Source of the DNA: Solirubrobacteraceae bacterium
GTDB lineage: Bacteria > Actinomycetota > Thermoleophilia > Solirubrobacterales > Solirubrobacteraceae
Reading direction: 5' to 3'
DNA length: 64,000 bases
Assembly: GCA_030447275.1 (NCBI GenBank)
Contig: JAUJPF010000006.1
Location: forward strand, 81,937 to 145,936
In this document: positions 32,559 to 44,260 of the stretch, piece by piece
Layout: the number at the start of each line of letters is the position of its first letter
How positions within the stretch are numbered: the first letter of the stretch is position 1
The notes under the pieces: generated by a model
What the model was told of the DNA's origin: nothing
Database searches by the model: none
What the model saw: only the letters and a program-made list of their open reading frames with translations
Position numbers and translations under genes: made by a program

Positions 32559-32631
32559 CGAGTCTCCTCCGTTGGGTTGCAACCGAACGGCCTGCAGGGG
32601 CTCCTGCTGCTGGCGCCTCTGAGAATTCGAT

Positions 32632-34290
<1,659 letters not shown>

Positions 34291-34303
34291 GGAGCCCCGC
34301 CAG

Positions 34304-34621
34304 ATGAAGAAGCTCGCCGTCGCGGCCATCGCGGTCGCCGCCGCCGCAGCCACCGCCATCCCGTCGAACGCCGCCACGTCGGTCCGGGTCGACGACGACG
34401 TGTTCCGGCCCGGCTCGGTCCGCGTGAGCAAGGGCACCACCGTGCGCTGGCGCTGGGTCGGCGACGCCCCGCACAACGTCACCGTCCGCCGCGGGCCCGT
34501 GAAGTTCCGCTCGGCCACCAAGAGCAGCGGCACGTTCACCCGCAGGATGCGCCGCCGCGGGACCTACCGCATCGTCTGCACCGTGCACCCGGGCATGGAC
34601 ATGACGCTGCGCGTCGGCTAG
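34304..34621 (+). CDS. Secreted small blue copper-type (cupredoxin) protein
   Basis: 105 residues from ATG 34304 with an AAGGAG ribosome site. Signal peptide MKKLAVAAIAVAAAAATA. The mature domain has a plastocyanin-like beta-sandwich pattern and the type 1 copper ligands His (DAPHNVTV), then Cys, His and Met in RIVCTVHPGMDM. It would carry electrons or copper outside the membrane. It sits between the two subunit genes of a cytoplasmic mutase, with which it has no evident functional link, so it looks like an insertion into that operon. Confidence 0.85.
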   Translation: MKKLAVAAIAVAAAAATAIPSNAATSVRVDDDVFRPGSVRVSKGTTVRWRWVGDAPHNVTVRRGPVKFRSATKSSGTFTRRMRRRGTYRIVCTVHPGMDMTLRVG

Positions 34622-34637
34622 CCGCGTCGTATCCTCT

Positions 34638-34672
34638 CGCGCGCCCTCCGGCTCCGTCGCCGGGGGCGCGCG
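34638..34672 (+). other. Strong GC hairpin just upstream of the B12-subunit start
   Basis: CGCGCGCCC-T-CCGG / CCGG-GGGCGCGCG arms around an 8-nt loop, ending 3 nt before the ATG at 34676. There is no Shine-Dalgarno sequence between hairpin and ATG. It could end transcription from the cupredoxin gene (no U-tract is present), or limit translation of the mutase subunit. A TATCCT element at 34630-34635 may be a -10 box. Confidence 0.35.
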
Positions 34673-34675
34673 CCC

Positions 34676-35095
34676 ATGCCTGCTGCTTCCTCCGCGAGTA
34701 CCAAGAAGATCCGCGTCGTCGTGGCCAAGCCTGGCCTCGACGGGCACGACCGCGGCGCGAAGATCATCGCGCGCGCGCTCCGCGACGCCGGCATGGAGGT
34801 CATCTACACCGGCCTGCACCAGACGCCCGAGCAGATCGTGGAGACCGTCCTCCAGGAGGACGCCGACGCGGTCGGGCTGTCGATCCTGTCGGGCGCGCAC
34901 ATGACGCTCGTGCCGAAGGTGGTCGAGCTTCTGAAGGCGCAGCAGGCCGAGGACGTCCTGGTCACGGTGGGGGGGACGATCCCCGCCGACGACATACCGG
35001 AGCTCAAGGGGCTCGGGGTCTCGGAGGTGTTCACGCCCGGCGCCCCGACCCAGGCCATCGTGGACTTCATCCGCAGCTCCGTCCGTACCGACTGA
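34676..35095 (+). CDS. icmB: B12-binding small subunit of acyl-CoA mutase
   Basis: 139 residues. Complete cobalamin-binding fold with the DxHxxG motif ([12 protein letters not shown]), where His is the lower axial ligand of B12, then [10 protein letters not shown] and VTVGGTIP, which cradle the nucleotide tail. It supplies the coenzyme to the large subunit at 32632-34290. Separate large and small subunits are the classic IcmA/IcmB layout; split methylmalonyl-CoA mutases also exist in this form. The stop codon lies inside a palindrome that may control the etf genes. Confidence 0.88.
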   Translation: MPAASSASTKKIRVVVAKPGLDGHDRGAKIIARALRDAGMEVIYTGLHQTPEQIVETVLQEDADAVGLSILSGAHMTLVPKVVELLKAQQAEDVLVTVGGTIPADDIPELKGLGVSEVFTPGAPTQAIVDFIRSSVRTD

Positions 35096-35105
35096 CTCGT
35101 CAGTC
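35090..35105. promoter_or_regulatory. Palindromic operator upstream of etfBA
   Basis: GACTGAC-TC-GTCAGTC, perfect 7-bp arms, overlapping the stop codon of the B12 subunit and 46 bp before etfB. The form resembles operators of TetR-family fatty acid regulators. It suggests that etfBA and the oxidoreductase can be expressed separately from the mutase genes. Confidence 0.5.
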
Positions 35106-35150
35106 AACCACTACATTCTCCGCAGCACGTTCGCCTAGAGGAGGCCCGAA

Positions 35151-35942
35151 GTGAAGATTTGCGTCCTGGTGAAGGAGGTGCCGGACGCCGCCGTCGAGAA
35201 GCGGATCAACCCGCAGACGGGGCGCCTGGACCGCTCCGGGGAGAAGAACCTCAACCCCTACGACACGCACGCCATCGAAGCCGCCATGCAGATCAAGGAG
35301 GGCGGCGCGGTACAGGTCGACGAGATCGTCGCCGTCACGATGGGCCCGGAGAGCGCCACGCGCGCCCTCCACAAGGCCGTCTCGCTCGGCGCGGACCGCT
35401 CGATCCAGCTCACCGACGACGCGCTGGCGGGCTCCGACGTCCAGGCGACCGGCTACGCGCTGGCCACCGTGCTCCAGAAGGAGTCGCCCGACTTGGTCCT
35501 CCTCGGCCAGCAGTCCGACGACGGCGAGTGCTACACGATCGGCGCCATCGTGGCCGACCATCTCCAGATGCCCTCGCTGACGCAGGTCATCAAGATGGAC
35601 GTCAACGACTCCGCCCTGCGCTGCGAGCGCCAGGCCGAGTACGGCTACGACACCGTCGAGATCGACCTCCCCGCCGTCATCTCCGTCGGCGACGCGATCA
35701 ACGAGCCGCGCTACCCGTCGCTCAAGGCGATCATGGGCGCCAAGAAGAAGCCGCTCGAGAAGATGGGCTCCGGCGACGCCGGCATCGACGGCTCCCGCGT
35801 GGGCGCCGACGGCTCCATGGTGCAGTGCGGCAACTTCAAGGCTCCGCCGAGCAAGTCCGCCGGCGAGATCATCGAGGACGAGGACACGAACGAGACCGTC
35901 GAGCGCATCGTCGCCTGGCTCGACGAGAGGAAGCTGATCTAG
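35151..35942 (+). CDS. etfB: Electron transfer flavoprotein beta subunit
   Basis: 263 residues from GTG 35151 with an AGAGGAGG ribosome site. The start MKICVLVKEVPD and the segment NLNPYDTHAIEAAMQIKE are typical, as is the AMP-binding GQQSDDGECYTIG loop. With EtfA it forms the soluble FAD/AMP heterodimer that takes electrons from acyl-CoA dehydrogenases. The etfA gene follows after 3 bp, then the quinone oxidoreductase, giving a full electron route to the membrane. Confidence 0.95.
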   Translation: MKICVLVKEVPDAAVEKRINPQTGRLDRSGEKNLNPYDTHAIEAAMQIKEGGAVQVDEIVAVTMGPESATRALHKAVSLGADRSIQLTDDALAGSDVQATGYALATVLQKESPDLVLLGQQSDDGECYTIGAIVADHLQMPSLTQVIKMDVNDSALRCERQAEYGYDTVEIDLPAVISVGDAINEPRYPSLKAIMGAKKKPLEKMGSGDAGIDGSRVGADGSMVQCGNFKAPPSKSAGEIIEDEDTNETVERIVAWLDERKLI

Positions 35943-35945
35943 CCC

Positions 35946-36929
35946 ATGCCCGGAATCCTGACCTTCGCGCTCCACTACGAGGGCGCGTTCAACAAGAACT
36001 CGCTCGGCGCGGTCACCGAGGCGTCGAAGCTCGCGCGCGAGCTGGGCACCGAGGCGCACGCCGTCGTCGTCGGCGAGAACGTCCCCGACGAGCTCGCCTC
36101 GCAGCTCGGCGCGTACGGCGCCTCCAAGGTCTTCCGCGTCCAGGCGCCCGAGGGGCTCGCCCAGCCGGTCGTCGACGCGATGGCCAAGGTGATGACCGAC
36201 AACGGCCACGACTACGCGCTGTTCGGCGGCGGCCTGCTCGGCTTCGAGATCGGCGCCGGCCTCGCCGCGCGCCTGAACGCCGGCGTGACGATGGAGGTCA
36301 CCGCCGTCGACGTCGAGGACGGCAGGCTCGTCGCCCAGCGCCCGATCCTCGGCGACTCCGCGATCTCCGAGTCGCGCTACCGCGGCAAGGGCATCATCAT
36401 CGGCCGCCTCAACGCGTTCGAGATGCAGCAAAGCGCAGACGCCGGCTCTTCCGCGACCGTCGAGGACGTCCAGGTCGAGCTGTCGCCGTGGTCGACGAAG
36501 GCGCGCATGGTCACGCGCGGCGAGCAGCGCGGCGCCGACGTCGACATCGAGGGCGCCGACATCCTCATCGCCGGCGGCCGCGGCCTCGGCAAGGCCGAGG
36601 GCTTCGAGACGCTCGAGCAGCTCGCGGCGTCGTTCGGTGGCAACAGCGCCGTCGCCGCGACCCGCGCGGTGGTCGACGCCGGCTGGTACCCGTACGCGGC
36701 GCAGATCGGCCAGACGGGCAAGACCGTCGCGCCGAAGCTGTACCTCGCCGCGGGCATCTCCGGCGCGATCCAGCACAAGGTCGGCATGCAGGCCTCGGAG
36801 AACATCGTGGCGATCAACAAGGACTCGAACGCCCCGATCTTCGAGTTCTCCGACCTCGGCGTCGTCGGCGACCTCAACAAGATCGTCCCGAAGCTCATCG
36901 ACGCCGTGAAGGCCAAGAAGGGCGGCTGA
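35946..36929 (+). CDS. etfA: Electron transfer flavoprotein alpha subunit
   Basis: 327 residues. The C-terminal FAD domain has AGGRGLGKAEGFETLEQLA, VDAGWYPYAAQIGQTGKTVAPK (read in parts) and YLAAGISGAIQHKVGMQAS with NKDSNAPIFEFSDLGVVGDL. These are the classic flavin-binding residues of non-bifurcating ETF. It acts with EtfB in acyl-CoA oxidation. Located 3 bp after etfB and 5 bp before the oxidoreductase gene, so clearly one operon. Confidence 0.95.
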   Translation: MPGILTFALHYEGAFNKNSLGAVTEASKLARELGTEAHAVVVGENVPDELASQLGAYGASKVFRVQAPEGLAQPVVDAMAKVMTDNGHDYALFGGGLLGFEIGAGLAARLNAGVTMEVTAVDVEDGRLVAQRPILGDSAISESRYRGKGIIIGRLNAFEMQQSADAGSSATVEDVQVELSPWSTKARMVTRGEQRGADVDIEGADILIAGGRGLGKAEGFETLEQLAASFGGNSAVAATRAVVDAGWYPYAAQIGQTGKTVAPKLYLAAGISGAIQHKVGMQASENIVAINKDSNAPIFEFSDLGVVGDLNKIVPKLIDAVKAKKGG

Positions 36930-36934
36930 TCGGC

Positions 36935-38689
36935 ATGGCAGGGCACAACGGCAACGGGAACGGGAACGGGCGCGTCATCCCGTCCGCGTTCCCGCCGCCC
37001 GTCGACTCGGTCGGCGAGTTCGTCAAGCGGGAGGTCGATCCCGAGGACGAGGTCATCGAGGTCGGCGTGTGCATCGTCGGCGGCGGGACGGCCGGGCTGG
37101 CGTGCGCCAACCGGCTGCTCCAGCTGCTCGGCGACGACCCCGAGATGATGGAGCGCCTCGGCGAGGTGCCGGTCGCGGTCATCGAGAAGGCGAAGACGTG
37201 CGGCGGGCACAGCCTGTCCGGCGCCGTCATGCGCCCGCAGGCGCTCGAGGACCTCTTCCCGGACATGACGCGGGAGCAGTGGCGCGAGGAGGGCTTCGCG
37301 TACGGCGAGGTGGAGAAGGAGGCGATCTACGTCCTGCCCAGCGGCAAGACGAAGGTCCGGATCCCGACGCCGCCGCCGCAGAAGAACCACGGCAACGAGA
37401 TCGTCTCGGTGGCCAAGCTCGCCCGCTACCAGCAGGCGCAGGCCGAGGAGGGCGGTGCGTACGTGCTGACGGAGACGTCGGCCACGCAGCTGCTCGTCGA
37501 GGACGGCAAGGTCCGCGGCGTCCGCACGGGCGACAAGGGCCGCGGCAAGGACGGCCAGCCGCTCGGCAACTTCGAGCCCGGCACCGACGTCGTCGCCAAG
37601 GCGACGGTGCTGGCCGAGGGCTGCTGGGGGCACCTCACCGGGCCCGCGATCCGCGAGTTCGACCTGGCCGAGGGGCGCGAGCCCCAGGTGTGGGAGCTGG
37701 GGGTCAAGGAGGTCTGGAAGGTCCCCAAGCCCCTCGACCGCGTGATCCACACGCTCGCCGGCTGGCCGCTGAAGATCCCGGCGAAGTACCACCAGATCGG
37801 CGGGTCGTGGATCTACCCGATGAAGGACGCGACGACCGGCGACGACCTCGTCTCGATCGGCTTCGTCCTCGACCTCGACTATGCGGACGCCACGACCTCG
37901 GCGCACGACCTGCTCCAGCTCTTCAAGACGCACCCGCTGGTGAAGGACATCCTCGAGGGCGGCGAGCGCGTGGCCTGGGGCGCGAAGGCGATCCCGGCCG
38001 GCGGCTACTGGGCGATGCCCAAGCTCACGATGCCCGGTGCGTTGATCGTCGGCGACGCCGGCGGCATGGTCAACCTGGCCGCGCTGAAGGGCGTCAACTA
38101 CGCGATCCGCTCCGGGATCCTCGCGGCCGAGACGATCTACGAGTCGCTCAAGGCGGGCAGCTCGAACTTCGACCCCTACCAGCAGAAGGTGGAGGAATCG
38201 GAGATCGGCAAGGACCTCTGGGAGCAGCGCAACACGCGCCAGCCGTTCCAGAAGGGGCTCATCCTCGGTGGGCCGCTGGTCAACCTGATGATCGCCACCA
38301 AGGGGCGGTTCCCGGCGGGGCGGTGGGAGATCCACCGCAACGACGCGCAGGAGATGTTCGTCGGCAAGAGCGCCGACAGCTATCCGAAGCCGGACGGCAA
38401 GTACCTGTTCGACAAGCTCTCGAGCGTCTTCATCAGCGGCAACGCGACGCGCGACGACGCGCCGAACCACATCCGCGTGCAGAAGAACGTGCCGCGGACG
38501 CTGGCCGAGACGTGGAAGTGGATGTGCCCCGCGGGCGTGTACGAGATCCCCGACGACGCGCCCGAGGGCGCGCCCGTCGACGTGATCGTGAACTACACGA
38601 ACTGCGTGCAGTGCGGGGCGATCACCGCCAAGGGCGGACGGCTGACGACGCCCGAGGGCGGCGACGGCCCGCTCTACCAGCTCGCATAG
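36935..38689 (+). CDS. Electron transfer flavoprotein:quinone oxidoreductase, with one iron-sulfur Cys missing
   Basis: 584 residues. N-terminal linker rich in Asn/Gly, then an FAD Rossmann motif VCIVGGGTAGLACANRLL. The ubiquinone/membrane-binding region lies near 230-330 and GALIVGDAGGMVNLAALKG is the second FAD motif. The C-terminal cluster region has CPAGVYEI and NCVQCGAITAKGG, ending PEGGDGPLYQ. Canonical enzymes bind a 4Fe-4S cluster with C plus C-x2-C-x2-C; here the last Cys is replaced by Ile (C-x2-C-G-A-I). The enzyme should pass electrons from reduced ETF to menaquinone, but the cluster may be three-Cys-ligated or absent. Confidence 0.9.
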   Translation: MAGHNGNGNGNGRVIPSAFPPPVDSVGEFVKREVDPEDEVIEVGVCIVGGGTAGLACANRLLQLLGDDPEMMERLGEVPVAVIEKAKTCGGHSLSGAVMRPQALEDLFPDMTREQWREEGFAYGEVEKEAIYVLPSGKTKVRIPTPPPQKNHGNEIVSVAKLARYQQAQAEEGGAYVLTETSATQLLVEDGKVRGVRTGDKGRGKDGQPLGNFEPGTDVVAKATVLAEGCWGHLTGPAIREFDLAEGREPQVWELGVKEVWKVPKPLDRVIHTLAGWPLKIPAKYHQIGGSWIYPMKDATTGDDLVSIGFVLDLDYADATTSAHDLLQLFKTHPLVKDILEGGERVAWGAKAIPAGGYWAMPKLTMPGALIVGDAGGMVNLAALKGVNYAIRSGILAAETIYESLKAGSSNFDPYQQKVEESEIGKDLWEQRNTRQPFQKGLILGGPLVNLMIATKGRFPAGRWEIHRNDAQEMFVGKSADSYPKPDGKYLFDKLSSVFISGNATRDDAPNHIRVQKNVPRTLAETWKWMCPAGVYEIPDDAPEGAPVDVIVNYTNCVQCGAITAKGGRLTTPEGGDGPLYQLA

Positions 38690-38737
38690 CGACGGCACCA
38701 CCGCAACAAGCGGCGTGCGGCGGCGTTCCTTCGGGGG

Positions 38738-39487
38738 ATGCGCCGCACGCCACTGGTCCTCCTCGCCGTGCTCGGCCTCGCCGCGCCCGCCGCCGCGCAG
38801 GCGGCGCCGCCGAAGCTGTCGGCCAGCCTCGCCGCGTGCGAGACGGGAGCCGAGCCGGCGCAGCGCTTCGCGGTCTTCACGGGCTCGATGCCGGCGCGGC
38901 GCGGCGCCCGGCGCATGTCGATGCGCTTCGACCTCGAGGAGCGCGGGTCCAACCCCGAGGACAGCGTGCAGCGCGTCGCGGCGCCGAAGCTCGGGCGCTG
39001 GAACCGCTCGAAGCCGGGCGTCGCCGGCTTCGTCTACACCAAGCGCGTGACCCGCCTCGAGCCGGGGCGCTGGTACCGCGCGGTCGTGCGCTTCCGCTGG
39101 CACGACGCGCGCGGACGCGTCAAGCGGGCGGCCAAGCGCACCACCCCGTTCTGCCACCAGCCCGACCAGCGCCCGAACCTCAAGCTCGAGTCGCTGCGCT
39201 CGCCGAAGCCCGGCAGCTACCTCGTCACGATCGTGAACGCGGGGCTGGCCGTCGCTCCGGCGTCGACGGTGGCCGTCGAGCCGCGGCCGGCGACCGAGTT
39301 CCAGCGGCCGGTCCCGCCGCTCGCGCCGGGGGAGCGCACGAGCGTCGTGGTCGAGGGCGAGCGCTGCGGGAAGGACGCGGTCGTCGTCGTCCAGCTCGAC
39401 CGCGACCGGGTGGTGGACGAGTCGCGCGAGGACGACAACAGGGTTGAGCTGGCGTGCCCGGCCGCCGATAGACTGGAAGCATCATGA
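38738..39487 (+). CDS. Secreted protein with a CARDB-like C-terminal domain
   Basis: 249 residues; signal peptide [20 protein letters not shown]. The C-terminal half ([19 protein letters not shown], then [17 protein letters not shown] and [15 protein letters not shown]) fits the CARDB/adhesion-type beta-sandwich. The N-terminal half is a second beta-rich region with two Cys. Probably extracellular binding or structural role; ligand unknown. It overlaps the rpmE start by 4 bp (ATGA), an odd coupling for a secreted protein and a ribosomal protein. Confidence 0.6.
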   Translation: MRRTPLVLLAVLGLAAPAAAQAAPPKLSASLAACETGAEPAQRFAVFTGSMPARRGARRMSMRFDLEERGSNPEDSVQRVAAPKLGRWNRSKPGVAGFVYTKRVTRLEPGRWYRAVVRFRWHDARGRVKRAAKRTTPFCHQPDQRPNLKLESLRSPKPGSYLVTIVNAGLAVAPASTVAVEPRPATEFQRPVPPLAPGERTSVVVEGERCGKDAVVVVQLDRDRVVDESREDDNRVELACPAADRLEAS

Positions 39488-39699
39488 AGACCGGAATCCA
39501 CCCCGAGTACGTCGAGTCCAACGTGACCTGCACGTGCGGCAACACCTTCACGACCCGGTCGACGCAAGCCGACATCCACGTCGAGATCTGCTCGAACTGC
39601 CACCCGTTCTACACCGGGCGCCAGAAGCTGGTCGACACCGGCGGCCGCGTCGAGCGGTTCAAGCGCCGCGCCGCAAAGCGCGCGGCGGACCAGAGGTAG
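39484..39699 (+). CDS. rpmE: 50S ribosomal protein L31, zinc-binding type
   Basis: 71 residues, normal length. [20 protein letters not shown] then [15 protein letters not shown] shows the full C+ zinc ribbon (CxC...CxxC), so this is the zinc-replete form. It begins the conserved actinobacterial order rpmE-prfA-prmC-sua5-wecA-atp. Confidence 0.97.
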   Translation: MKTGIHPEYVESNVTCTCGNTFTTRSTQADIHVEICSNCHPFYTGRQKLVDTGGRVERFKRRAAKRAADQR

Positions 39700-39708
39700 C
39701 CCTTCACC

Positions 39709-40734
39709 GTGTCCACCGTCGAGCGGCCCGCTCCCGCGCAGGATCAATCCGAGAGCGGGCTCGCTCTGACGCTCGAAGCCAAGGACGCCCCCGTCGGCGG
39801 CCAGGCGGTCCTCGAGGGCGTGATGATGCGCGGCGTCTCGACCTGGGCCGTCGCCGTCCGCAAGCCGGTGGTGGGCGGGGATGGTGTCCCCGCGCCGCCG
39901 GAAACCGAGGGCGAGATCGAGGTTTCCACGACGCCGCTGACCTCGGTGCTCAAGCGCCACCGCGTGCTGCGCCTGCCGGTCATCCGCGGCGTCGTCGCAC
40001 TCGGCGAGTCGCTCGGCATCGGCTTCAAGGCGCTGATGATCTCCGCCAACGCGCAGCTGCCCGAGGACGAGCAGGAGGAGATCACCCGCGGCGCCTGGAT
40101 CGGCACGTTCGTGGTCGGCATCGGCCTGGCCATCGGCCTCTTCTTCCTGCTGCCCGCGCTCATCACCGACCTCTCCGGCGTGGGCAGCGACAACGGCCCG
40201 CTGTTCGTCTTCGTCGAGAAGCTCATCCGGCTGACGGTGTTCATCGGCTACCTGTGGCTGATCTCGCGGCTGCCCGACCTCAAGCGCCTGTTCCAGTACC
40301 ACGGCGCCGAGCACAAGACGATCTCCTGCTACGAGGCCGGGCTGCCGCTGACGCCCGAGAACGCCCAGCGCTTCTCGCGCTTCCATCCTCGCTGCGGCAC
40401 GAGCTTCTTGCTGATCGTGATGATCGTCAGCTTCTTCGTGCTCGTCCCGATCGGCACGCCCGAGTGGTACATCCTCTACCCGACGCGGATCCTCGCCGTC
40501 CCGCTCGTCGCGGGCCTGGCGTTCGAGCTCATCAAGTGGTTCGGCAAGAACCGCCGCAAGCGGTGGGCGCAGATCCTCATGTGGCCGGGGATCCAGCTCC
40601 AGCGCCTGACGACGCGCGAGCCCGACCTGTCGCAGGTGGCGGTCGCCATCGCGGCGCTCGAGGCCGTCCTCGCCGTCGAGGACTTCGACAACATCTCCGA
40701 CGAGGAGCGCGCAGGGCTCGAAGTCGCGGCGTAG
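39709..40734 (+). CDS. DUF1385 (YqhQ-like) membrane protein
   Basis: 341 residues from GTG 39709. Family hallmarks: VGGQAVLEGVMMRG near the N-terminus, LPVIRGVVALGES, QYHGAEHKTISCYEAG and FHPRCGTSFL. Four or more transmembrane helices lie in the middle. In many Gram-positive genomes the family sits beside rpmE and prfA, as here, but its function is unknown. The conserved His, Glu and Cys positions suggest a metal or redox site; this is inference. Confidence 0.85.
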   Translation: MSTVERPAPAQDQSESGLALTLEAKDAPVGGQAVLEGVMMRGVSTWAVAVRKPVVGGDGVPAPPETEGEIEVSTTPLTSVLKRHRVLRLPVIRGVVALGESLGIGFKALMISANAQLPEDEQEEITRGAWIGTFVVGIGLAIGLFFLLPALITDLSGVGSDNGPLFVFVEKLIRLTVFIGYLWLISRLPDLKRLFQYHGAEHKTISCYEAGLPLTPENAQRFSRFHPRCGTSFLLIVMIVSFFVLVPIGTPEWYILYPTRILAVPLVAGLAFELIKWFGKNRRKRWAQILMWPGIQLQRLTTREPDLSQVAVAIAALEAVLAVEDFDNISDEERAGLEVAA

Positions 40735-40744
40735 CTTTCGCTGC

Positions 40745-41716
40745 ATGCCGACCATCGCGACGCTCGACGGGCCGCTCGACACGGCGGACCTGGGGACGGT
40801 GCTCATGCACGAGCACGTCTTCAACATCACGGCGGAGATCCAGATCGCCCATCCCGGCTTCAACGGCTGGGACCCGGAGGTCGAGATCCCGAAGGCCCGC
40901 GAGGAGCTGCGAGGCGTCAAGGAGGCGGGCATCGACACGATCGTCGAGCTGAGCCCGATCGGCCTGGGTCGCTCGCTCGACCTGATCCGCCCGGCGTGCG
41001 AGGGGACCGGCCTCAACGTCGTCCTCGCCACCGGGCTCTACACGTACGACGTGCTGCCGCGGCCGTGGCACTTCAGCGGGCCCGGCACGCTGCTCGACGG
41101 CGACGAGCCGCTCGACGAGCTGATGCGCGCGGACCTGCGCGACGGCATCGAGGGCAGCGGCATCGTGCCGGGGATCCTCAAGTGCGCGATCGACGCCGAC
41201 GGGCTGACCGAGCACGTCGAGCGGGTCGTGCGCTCGGTGTGCCGCATCCACAAGGAGAGCGGCGCCCCGGTGTGCATCCACACCGCTGCGCAGCACGAGC
41301 GCGGCACCGATGCGCTGCGGGTGCTCGAGGAGGAGGGCATCGACCCGGCGCGGGTGATGCTCGCCCACTGCGGCGACTCGACGGACATCGAGTACCTCGA
41401 GCGGCTCGCGGCCTCCGGCGCGCTGCTCGGGATGGACCGCTTCGGCCTCGACGTCCTGCTGGCGTTCGAGGAGCGCGTGAGCACGGTCGTCGCCATGTGC
41501 GAGCGCGGCCACGCGGGCCGGATGATCCTCTCGCAGGACGCCAACTGCTTCAGCGACTGGTTCCCGCCCGGGCTGTCCGAGCAGGTGTCGCCGAACTGGC
41601 ACTTCCTCCACGTCGTGCGGGACGTCATCCCGGCGCTGCTCGAGCGGGGAGTCTCGCAGGACGACGTGGACCTCATGATGCGCCACAACGCCCGGGAGTT
41701 CTTCGAGCGCGCGTAG
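40745..41716 (+). CDS. Phosphotriesterase-like amidohydrolase (PTE/PLL family)
   Basis: 323 residues. Binuclear metal site typical of the family: HxH in VLMHEHVFN, the carboxylated Lys in VPGILKCAID, His in VCIHTAAQHE, His in MLAHCGDST, and Asp in ILSQDANC. PTE-like lactonases hydrolyse N-acyl homoserine or other lactones, with side activity on organophosphates. Cytoplasmic, no signal peptide. Located between DUF1385 and prfA, outside the conserved order. Confidence 0.88.
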   Translation: MPTIATLDGPLDTADLGTVLMHEHVFNITAEIQIAHPGFNGWDPEVEIPKAREELRGVKEAGIDTIVELSPIGLGRSLDLIRPACEGTGLNVVLATGLYTYDVLPRPWHFSGPGTLLDGDEPLDELMRADLRDGIEGSGIVPGILKCAIDADGLTEHVERVVRSVCRIHKESGAPVCIHTAAQHERGTDALRVLEEEGIDPARVMLAHCGDSTDIEYLERLAASGALLGMDRFGLDVLLAFEERVSTVVAMCERGHAGRMILSQDANCFSDWFPPGLSEQVSPNWHFLHVVRDVIPALLERGVSQDDVDLMMRHNAREFFERA

Positions 41717-41719
41717 CGG

Positions 41720-42342
41720 TCAGAGCGTGAGCAGCGCGCGGGGCGCCGCCGTCATCGGGGCGCGGAGGACGAGCGCGCCCGCGACGAGCAGGACGACCAC
41801 GGCGAGGCGCGCGTCGACGAGCGCCCAGGCCGTGCCGCCGCGCTCCACCGCCTCGGGCAGCGCGATGAGGAAGCCGCCGAAGCCGAACGCGGAGAGGACG
41901 GCCCACGCCGCCGCGTTCGCAGGGATCACGACGGGGTCGCCCTTCTGCGCGGCGAGCACCGCGCCGGCGATCGCGAGCACGATCCCCGCCGCCTCGTTGA
42001 GCTTTAGCGCTCGCCGCTGGCAAGGCCGTAGATCACCGGGAGCGTCGTGCCCGTCGCGCTGATCGCCGCCGCGATCGACACGGGCCCGAGCGCGGCGGCG
42101 CGGTAGAACGTCGCGAGGCCCGCGATGTTCCCGGCGCCGGCGAGCAGGCCGAGCGCGATGCCGTCGGCCGAGGGCACCGGGTCGGCGACCACGACGACGA
42201 TGGCCACCGCCCCGACCAGCGCCGCGAGCTGGCCGGCGAGCAGCACCGCGGCCTGCGGATGGCTGCGCCCGAGCAGCGGGCCGAAGAAGTTCGCGACGCC
42301 GTAGGCGACCGACGTGCCGAGCGCGAGGACGATCGCGAGCAT
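41720..42342 (-). pseudogene. Broken EamA-family (DMT) transporter gene
   Basis: The frame from ATG 42342 gives a good first EamA repeat: MLAIVLALGTSVAYGVANFF, AALGPVSIAAAISATGTT and VIYGLASGER, then a stop at 42004. The following frame continues as LKLNEAAGIVLAIAGAVLAA, the expected next helix, so a single base is missing near 42005. The second repeat then ends after about 65 residues, some 80 short of family length. Frameshift plus truncation argue for gene loss. The start is 26 bp from the divergent prfA. Confidence 0.65.
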
Positions 42343-42368
42343 CCGCCCACCGGTACCCTCGGTGGGCG

Positions 42369-43417
<1,049 letters not shown>

Positions 43418-43421
<4 letters not shown>

Positions 43422-44260
43422 GCGGAGGGGCGGGCGCCGGCGCGCGCGGCGCGCGCGGCGGGGTCCCCGTCCGCGACGCTCTCGACTCGGCGCTCGTCGC
43501 CCTGAACGCGGCCCGCGTCGACACGCCGAGGCTCGACGCCGAGGTGCTCCTCGCCCACGCGCTGGGCGCCGATCGCACCGCGCTCGTGATCGACCCCGAG
43601 CGCGAGGTCGAAGGCCCCGCCGCGCGCTGGTTCCGCGACGCGATCCGGCGGCGGACCGTCGAGCGCGTCCCGGTCGCGTACCTCGTCGGGCGCAAGGGGT
43701 TCCGTCACCTCGAGCTCGACGTCGATCCGCGTGTGCTCGTGCCGCGGCCGGAGACCGAGCTGCTCGTCGAGGCGGGGCTCGAGCTGCCCGACGGCGCGCG
43801 TGTCGTCGACGTGGGGACCGGCAGCGGCGCCGTGGCGCTGGCGCTCAAGCACGAGCGGCCGGACCTCGAGATCACCGGCACCGACGTGTCCCCCGACGCG
43901 CTGGCCGTCGCCAGCGCGAACGGCGAGCGGCTCGGGCTCGCCGTGGCGTGGGTGCAGGCCGACCTCTTCGACGGCGAGTTCGACGCGGTGCTGTCGAACC
44001 CGCCGTACGTGGAGGAGGGCGCGGCGCTCGCGCCGGAGCTGTCGCACGAGCCGCGCGCCGCGCTCTTCGCCGGAGGGGACGGCCTCGACGTCGTGAGGAG
44101 GCTCGTCGAGCGGGCGCGCGGGGTCGCGACGCTCGCCGTCGAGGTGGGCGAGGGCCAGGCGGACGCCGTCGCCGACCTGGCCCGCGCCGCCGGCTTCTTG
44201 ACGGTGGCGAAGCGGCCGGACCTCGCCGGGATCGACAGGGTCGTGGTCGCGCGGTGCTGA
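43418..44260 (+). CDS. prmC: Release factor glutamine methyltransferase
   Basis: 280 residues from GTG 43418 (overlap GTGA with prfA). N-terminal substrate-binding helical domain ending YLVGRKGFRHLELDV; SAM motif VVDVGTGSGAVALAL; catalytic NPPY in AVLSNPPYVEEG. It N5-methylates the GGQ glutamine of RF1 and RF2. The first 15 residues are Gly/Ala-rich and may lie outside the true protein. Confidence 0.94.
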
